DNA of 11,030 bases from DASVDK01 sp036562265 [NCBI: Thermodesulfobacteriota bacterium] (GTDB lineage Bacteria > DASVDK01), in the NCBI GenBank assembly GCA_036562265.1, contig DATCKS010000312.1, forward strand, positions 1-11,030, in the 5' to 3' direction. This document shows positions 6,865 to 11,030 of the stretch, one piece after another. The first letter of the stretch is position 1. Each line of letters begins with the position of its first letter. Both the position numbers and the translations under genes were made by a program. The notes below the pieces were generated by a model, which saw only the letters and a list, made by a program, of their open reading frames with translations, was not told the origin of the DNA and ran no database searches.

Positions 6865-8673
6865 TCAAGACGTCTGCTTCGAGACCTGGTGCTTCGCGCC
6901 GTTCAGCGCGTTGACCCGCTCGAGCAGCGGAGCCAGCTCGGCCATCGGCGCCCCGCGGCGATCCGCGATCTCGCGGCGCAGCCGCGCCAGCTCGTGATTG
7001 ATGGCCCGCGCCCGTATCGAGCGCGCGGCGTCGTCGAGGAGCCGCCGCGCGGCGGCCTCGTCCCCCGCCGCCTCGTCGAGCCGCGCGGCGATGCGCGCGA
7101 GCCGACCATGCGCCGCGGGGTCGGTAACGCGATCGATCAACCGGTCGACCTCCACCGTCCCGGCCCCCTCCTCGCGCACCACGCCCGCCACCACCGACAC
7201 GACCTCCGAGACCGCGGGGTCGCCGAGCGCCGGCAGGACGTCGCTCGCGAGGATCTCGGCCGCGAGACCGGGCGCGAGGAGGACGGCCTTGAGCAGGCAG
7301 TCGCCGTCGGCCTCCGGCCCGGCGACCGGCGGACGGCGCCCGGCTCCGACCGGCGCCGGCGCGAACGCGCCGCGCGTCTTGCGGGCCAGGAGGTGCCGCC
7401 GGACGAACCCCTCGTCCACGCCGAGCCGATCGGCGAGGTACTTGGCGTTGAGGTCGCGCCGGACCCGATCGGGCTCGCGATCGAGGAGCGGCTCGGCGGC
7501 GCGAATCACCCGCACCTGGCCCTCGATCGTTCGGACGTCTTCCCGGCCGATCAGGACGTCGACGAACGCCGCGAACGGCTCCAGCGCCTCGGCGATGACC
7601 CGCCTGAGCCCCGCCTCACCGACCTTGCGCACGAACGTATCCGGGTCCTCGCCCGCCGGCAGCCGCGCGAGACGCGGCGAGGCCGCCGTTCCGCGGAAGA
7701 GTTCGAGGCTCCGCTCGGCCGCCCGCATCCCGGCGGCGTCGCCGTCGAAGAGCGTGACGACGCGCCGGGCGTAGCGCGACAGGGTCTCCGCGTGCCGGGG
7801 CGTGAGGGCCGTGCCGCAGGTCGCGACGGTCTCCTTCACCCCCGCCTGGTGCAGCGCGATGCAGTCGAAGTACCCCTCGACGACCACCACCTGGTCGGCC
7901 CGCCGGATGGCCTCGCGCGCCTGGGGGAGCCCGTAGAGGACGTCCCCCTTGCGGTAGACCGGCGACTCGGCCGAGTTGAGGTACTTCGGCTCCTGGCCCG
8001 CCGCCATCGCCCGCCCCCCGAAGGCGACGATGCGTCCCTGGGCGTCGGCGATGGGGATGACGAGCCGGTCGCGGAAGCGATCGTAGAAGCCCCCGCCCGA
8101 CTCCCGCCCCACGGCGAGGCCGGCCCGCGCGACCGTCTCGGGCCTGTGCCCCTGACCGGCGAGGTGCCGCAGCAGGTTCTCCCACCCGGCCGGCGCGTAC
8201 CCGAGGCCGAAGGTCTCGACCGTCTCGGCCGAGAGGCCGCGCGAGGCCAGGTACTCCCGGGCCGCCCGCCCCTCCGGCCCGGCGAGCCGCGCGCGGAAGA
8301 AGGCGGCCGCGGCGGCGTTCACGGCGAGAACCGCCTGCCGCTCGGCCTCGGCCCGCCGCGCCTCCGGCGAGAGGTCGTCGGTCGGCACCGGGACCCCGAC
8401 CCGGCGCGCCAGCGCGCGCGCCGCCTCGGGGAAGCTCATGCCCTCGCGCCGCATCAGGAAGTCGAACGCGGTCCCGCCCGCGCCGCAGCCGAAGCAGTGG
8501 AACACGCCGCGCGCCTCGTTCACGGTGAAGGAGGGGGTCTTCTCCCCGTGGAAGGGACAGAGCCCCTTCCAGGACTGCCCCGCCTTGCGGAGGGCGACGT
8601 GTTCGCCGATCAGCTCGACGATGTTCGTCCGCTCCCTGATCTCGCGCAGCGTCTCCTCGGGGATGAAGGGCAT
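6865..8673 (-). CDS. dnaG: DNA primase
   Basis: A 602-residue bacterial primase that makes RNA primers at the replication fork together with the DnaB helicase. The N-terminal CHC2 zinc finger has C39, H42, C60 and C63 (CPFH...CFGC). The catalytic TOPRIM core shows the basic motif [11 protein letters not shown] (198-208), then GGRAM, PKYLNS, VEGYFD with E266 and D270, and LFDGDAAG with D310 and D312. These acids line up with E265, D309 and D311 of the E. coli enzyme. The C-terminal part (about 440-602) is helical and less conserved, as expected for the helicase-binding domain. I chose the ATG at 8673 because [22 protein letters not shown] is the classical primase N-terminus and GGAGG lies 9 nt upstream, inside the end of mutS2. 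The frame stays open far upstream by chance across mutS2 and must not be used. It begins 5 bp after mutS2, so coupling is likely. Confidence 0.97.
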   Translation of the reverse strand: MPFIPEETLREIRERTNIVELIGEHVALRKAGQSWKGLCPFHGEKTPSFTVNEARGVFHCFGCGAGGTAFDFLMRREGMSFPEAARALARRVGVPVPTDDLSPEARRAEAERQAVLAVNAAAAAFFRARLAGPEGRAAREYLASRGLSAETVETFGLGYAPAGWENLLRHLAGQGHRPETVARAGLAVGRESGGGFYDRFRDRLVIPIADAQGRIVAFGGRAMAAGQEPKYLNSAESPVYRKGDVLYGLPQAREAIRRADQVVVVEGYFDCIALHQAGVKETVATCGTALTPRHAETLSRYARRVVTLFDGDAAGMRAAERSLELFRGTAASPRLARLPAGEDPDTFVRKVGEAGLRRVIAEALEPFAAFVDVLIGREDVRTIEGQVRVIRAAEPLLDREPDRVRRDLNAKYLADRLGVDEGFVRRHLLARKTRGAFAPAPVGAGRRPPVAGPEADGDCLLKAVLLAPGLAAEILASDVLPALGDPAVSEVVSVVAGVVREEGAGTVEVDRLIDRVTDPAAHGRLARIAARLDEAAGDEAAARRLLDDAARSIRARAINHELARLRREIADRRGAPMAELAPLLERVNALNGAKHQVSKQTS

Positions 8674-8678
8674 CGCCC

Positions 8679-11030
8679 CTAGCCTCCGAGGTCCACGAAG
8701 GTGACGCCGGCGCCGCCGTGCGCCGGGTCGCCCCCCGTCACCGATCGGACCGACCTGTGCGTCTTGAGAAACTCGCGGATGGCCGCGCGAAGCCGCCCGG
8801 TGCCGGTCCCGTGGATGATCGCCACCCGCGAGAAGCCGGCAAGGATAGCATCGTCGAGCGACTTGTCCACCACCGGCAGCGCCTCGTCCACGCGAAGGCC
8901 GATGACGTTGACCTCCCGGGCCGGCTCGACCTTCCGGCCCTCGGCGTCGATCGTGACGCTCGGCCGGTCGCGGCGGGGCGCCGCCTGCCCCCCGTCCCAC
9001 CCCTTCGCGGCGCCGGGGCGGGGGGGGCCGCCCAGGCGGGTCAGCCCTTCGAGCGGCACCCTGAGCTTGAGCGCCCCGAAGGCGACCTCCGCCTGGCCCG
9101 CCTCCGCGTCGATCGATACGAGTTCGCCCTCGCGGCCGAGCGACGCGACCCGAACCCGGTCGCCGGGGGCGAGCCCCTCCTCCCGCTCCGCCGGGGCGGG
9201 GGCGGCCTCGCCGGCCGTCTCGGGGCGGAGCGCCTCGGCGAGGCGCGCCTTCGCGTGCCGCAGCGCCCCCTTGGCGCCCGCCACGACGTGCGGGGCGACG
9301 GCCGCCTCGGCGGCGCGCGCCTTGAGGTCGTCGAGCACCCTGCGCATCTCGGCTTCCGCCGCCGCGATCGTGCGCGCCGCCTCCTCGCGCGCCCGGGCGA
9401 GGATCGCGCTCCGCTTCTCGCGGAGTTCGGCCTCGGTCTTCTCGGCCGCGCGGGCCGCCTGCGCCGCGCGCTGCCTGAGCCGCTCGGCGCGCCTGAGTTC
9501 CGACGTCGCGGCGCGGCGCGCGCGCTCGATGTCGCGGAGGAGGGCCGCCGCCCGCGAGTCGCCGCCGGCGAGGGTCGCCTCGGCGGCCGCGACGACGTCG
9601 GCCGGGAAGCCGAAGGCCTTCGCGAGGGCGATCGCGTTGCTCTGGCCGATCGAGCCGTAGATGAGCCGGTAGGTAGGCCTGAGCGACCGCGGATCGAACT
9701 CGACCGCCACGTTCTCGGCCCCCTCGCGGCCGTAGGCGTAGGCCTTGAGCGGCGCGAGGTGGGTCGTCGCCACGACGAGCGCCCCCTGGGCACGGAGCCG
9801 GTCGAGGACCGCCACCGCGAGCGCCGAGCCCTCCTCCGGGTCGGTCCCGGTCCCAAGCTCGTCGAGGAGGACGAGCGATCCGCCGTCGGCCCTGGAGAGG
9901 ACGTGGGCGAGCGCCTTCAGGTGCGCCGAGAAGGACGACAGCCCCCGCTCGATCGCCTGGTCGTCGCCGATGTCGGCGAAGACCTGCGTGAAGACCGGCA
10001 ACTCGCTGTCGGGCGAGGCCGGGATGTGCAGGCCCGCCTGCGCCATGAGGGCGAGGAGCCCGAGCGTCTTGAGCGAGACCGTCTTGCCGCCGGCGTTGGC
10101 CCCGCTGATGAGGAGCGTCCGCACCGAGGGCCCGACGGTGAGGTCGACGGGCACGACGGTGCGGGGCGCCTGCCCGTCCCGGCGAGCCGCTTCCGCCTGG
10201 AGGAGCAGGAGGGGATGTCGGGCCTGCCGGAGCGCGAGCCCCCGCAGGTCCTCGGCCGCCAGCGGCAGGAGGCGCGGCTCGGCCGCCTCGAGGCGGCGCG
10301 ACAGCGCGGCCTTCGCCTGGGCGAGGTCGAGGTGGGCGAGGATGGCCTGGTTCTCGGCGAGCGCGTCGCGGTGCCGGCGGGCATCGGCCGTGAGCGTGGC
10401 GAGGACGCGCCACTCCTCCTCCTTCTCCTGCTGTCGCAGGAGGGCGAGGTGGTTGTTGGCGTCGACGACCGAGAGCGGCTCGACGAAGTAGGTGGCGCGG
10501 CTCTGCGACTGGTCGTGCACCACCCCCGGCACGAGGCCGCGGTAGTTCGTCTTGAGCGGGATGACGTAGCGGTCGTTGCGCTGCGTGACGACGCGATCCT
10601 GGACGACGGCGGCGACCCGTTCGTCGTTGAGGAGCCGCTCGAGGCTCGACTGGATCTGGCCCCGCACCCGCTCTTTCTCGGCCCTGACCCGCGCGAGTTC
10701 CGGCGAGGCCTCGTCGAGGATCTCGTACTGCGGGCCGATGGCCCGGCGGATGGCGGCCACGAGGTGCGGCAGCTCGACGAGCCGCTCGGCGCGCGCCGCG
10801 AGGCGCGGGGCGATGTCGGCGGCGCGGCGCAGGGCGCGCCGCGTGCTGATGGCGGCCTCGGCCGCGCGCAGCACCTCGACCAGCTCGGGCGCCGGCAGGA
10901 CGGCCCCCTCGACCCGCAGCGCGGCGAGCCGCGGCGCGAGGTCCGGCACGCCCGACAGCGGGAAGGGCCCGGACCGCTCCACGAAGCGCCGCGCCTCGGT
11001 GGTCTCCGCGAGCGCCTCGGCCACCGCGGC
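8679..11030 (-). CDS. mutS2: Endonuclease MutS2 (5' end cut off by the window)
   Basis: MutS2-type ATPase of the MutS family. Such proteins act on branched DNA or on stalled, collided ribosomes rather than on mismatches. About 783 residues are visible. Counting from the GTG at 11024: a helical MutS core and clamp region (about 1-290), Walker A GANAGGKT (308-315), signature ERGLSSFSAH (359-368), Walker B LVLLDELGTGTDP (384-396), an ATPase end with THL (421-423) and GSIGQSNA (457-464), a long coiled coil (about 490-605), a KOW-like segment (618-660) and a C-terminal Smr domain (704-781) with HGTGTGRLR (739-747). The frame continues through the window edge. The family usually has about 45 more N-terminal residues, and ETTEARRFVERSGPFPLSG aligns near residue 45-60 of Bacillus MutS2. 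The GTG is therefore probably an internal valine and the true start lies outside. In the Smr domain the usual LDLRG reads NVIGLR. First visible gene of the unit with dnaG and rpoD. Confidence 0.95.
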   Translation of the reverse strand, partial: AAVAEALAETTEARRFVERSGPFPLSGVPDLAPRLAALRVEGAVLPAPELVEVLRAAEAAISTRRALRRAADIAPRLAARAERLVELPHLVAAIRRAIGPQYEILDEASPELARVRAEKERVRGQIQSSLERLLNDERVAAVVQDRVVTQRNDRYVIPLKTNYRGLVPGVVHDQSQSRATYFVEPLSVVDANNHLALLRQQEKEEEWRVLATLTADARRHRDALAENQAILAHLDLAQAKAALSRRLEAAEPRLLPLAAEDLRGLALRQARHPLLLLQAEAARRDGQAPRTVVPVDLTVGPSVRTLLISGANAGGKTVSLKTLGLLALMAQAGLHIPASPDSELPVFTQVFADIGDDQAIERGLSSFSAHLKALAHVLSRADGGSLVLLDELGTGTDPEEGSALAVAVLDRLRAQGALVVATTHLAPLKAYAYGREGAENVAVEFDPRSLRPTYRLIYGSIGQSNAIALAKAFGFPADVVAAAEATLAGGDSRAAALLRDIERARRAATSELRRAERLRQRAAQAARAAEKTEAELREKRSAILARAREEAARTIAAAEAEMRRVLDDLKARAAEAAVAPHVVAGAKGALRHAKARLAEALRPETAGEAAPAPAEREEGLAPGDRVRVASLGREGELVSIDAEAGQAEVAFGALKLRVPLEGLTRLGGPPRPGAAKGWDGGQAAPRRDRPSVTIDAEGRKVEPAREVNVIGLRVDEALPVVDKSLDDAILAGFSRVAIIHGTGTGRLRAAIREFLKTHRSVRSVTGGDPAHGGAGVTFVDLGG

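Noticed and set aside
6889-9660. Long plus-strand open frames antisense to dnaG and mutS2
   Set aside because: They mirror strong, well-recognised genes, show no conserved motif and no ribosome site.
8674-10413. In-frame upstream extension of dnaG giving a 1182-residue product
   Set aside because: The extra 580 residues are the mutS2 gene read in the wrong frame (Arg/Gly/Pro-rich, no family). The primase N-terminus and its ribosome site are at 8673.

Overview
The window is very GC-rich bacterial chromosome (roughly 70% G+C by eye). It is dominated by housekeeping genes on the minus strand. DnaG with a CHC2 zinc finger, a primary sigma-70 and a type-A RNase P RNA make it clearly bacterial. 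The order mutS2-dnaG-rpoD-tRNA(CAU)-zinc-ribbon/coiled-coil gene, with rnpB nearby, resembles high-GC uncultured lineages such as Rokubacteria/Methylomirabilota or deltaproteobacteria-like phyla. That placement is inference from gene order and base composition, not proof.

Layout, right to left in the direction of minus-strand transcription. mutS2 (8679-11030, 5' end cut by the window) is followed after 5 bp by dnaG (6865-8673) and after 56 bp by rpoD (5042-6808). An intergenic spacer with two strong hairpins then leads to a 76-nt tRNA with anticodon CAU (4869-4944), most likely the lysidine-type isoleucine tRNA. Next come a TTG-started coiled-coil/C4 zinc-ribbon protein (4089-4811) and, 3 bp later, a small RNase HI-family protein (3615-4085). 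A terminator-like hairpin with a T4 run (3441-3469, minus) probably closes this unit. About 605 bp without a recognisable gene follow (3010-3614), holding that hairpin, a perfect 18-bp palindrome and a candidate promoter. A crotonase-family gene (2200-3009) comes next, and then rnpB (about 1796-2180), whose -35 box lies inside the end of the crotonase gene. Convergent to rnpB on the plus strand is a large multi-spanning membrane protein related to GT-C-type glycosyltransferases (89-1759).

How the genes fit together: mutS2, dnaG and rpoD form a variant of the macromolecular-synthesis operon, joining DNA maintenance, primer synthesis and transcription initiation. The zinc-ribbon protein and RNase HI look translationally coupled and sit downstream of rpoD and the tRNA. 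rnpB supplies the RNA of the enzyme that matures tRNA 5' ends. The crotonase and the membrane protein have no visible functional tie to this block.

I did not find a clearly new multi-gene system. The best leads are two extra hairpins inserted between P4 and P1 of the RNase P RNA, a crotonase lacking both classical catalytic glutamates, the zinc-ribbon/RNase HI pair beside rpoD, and the gene-free segment with a perfect palindrome.
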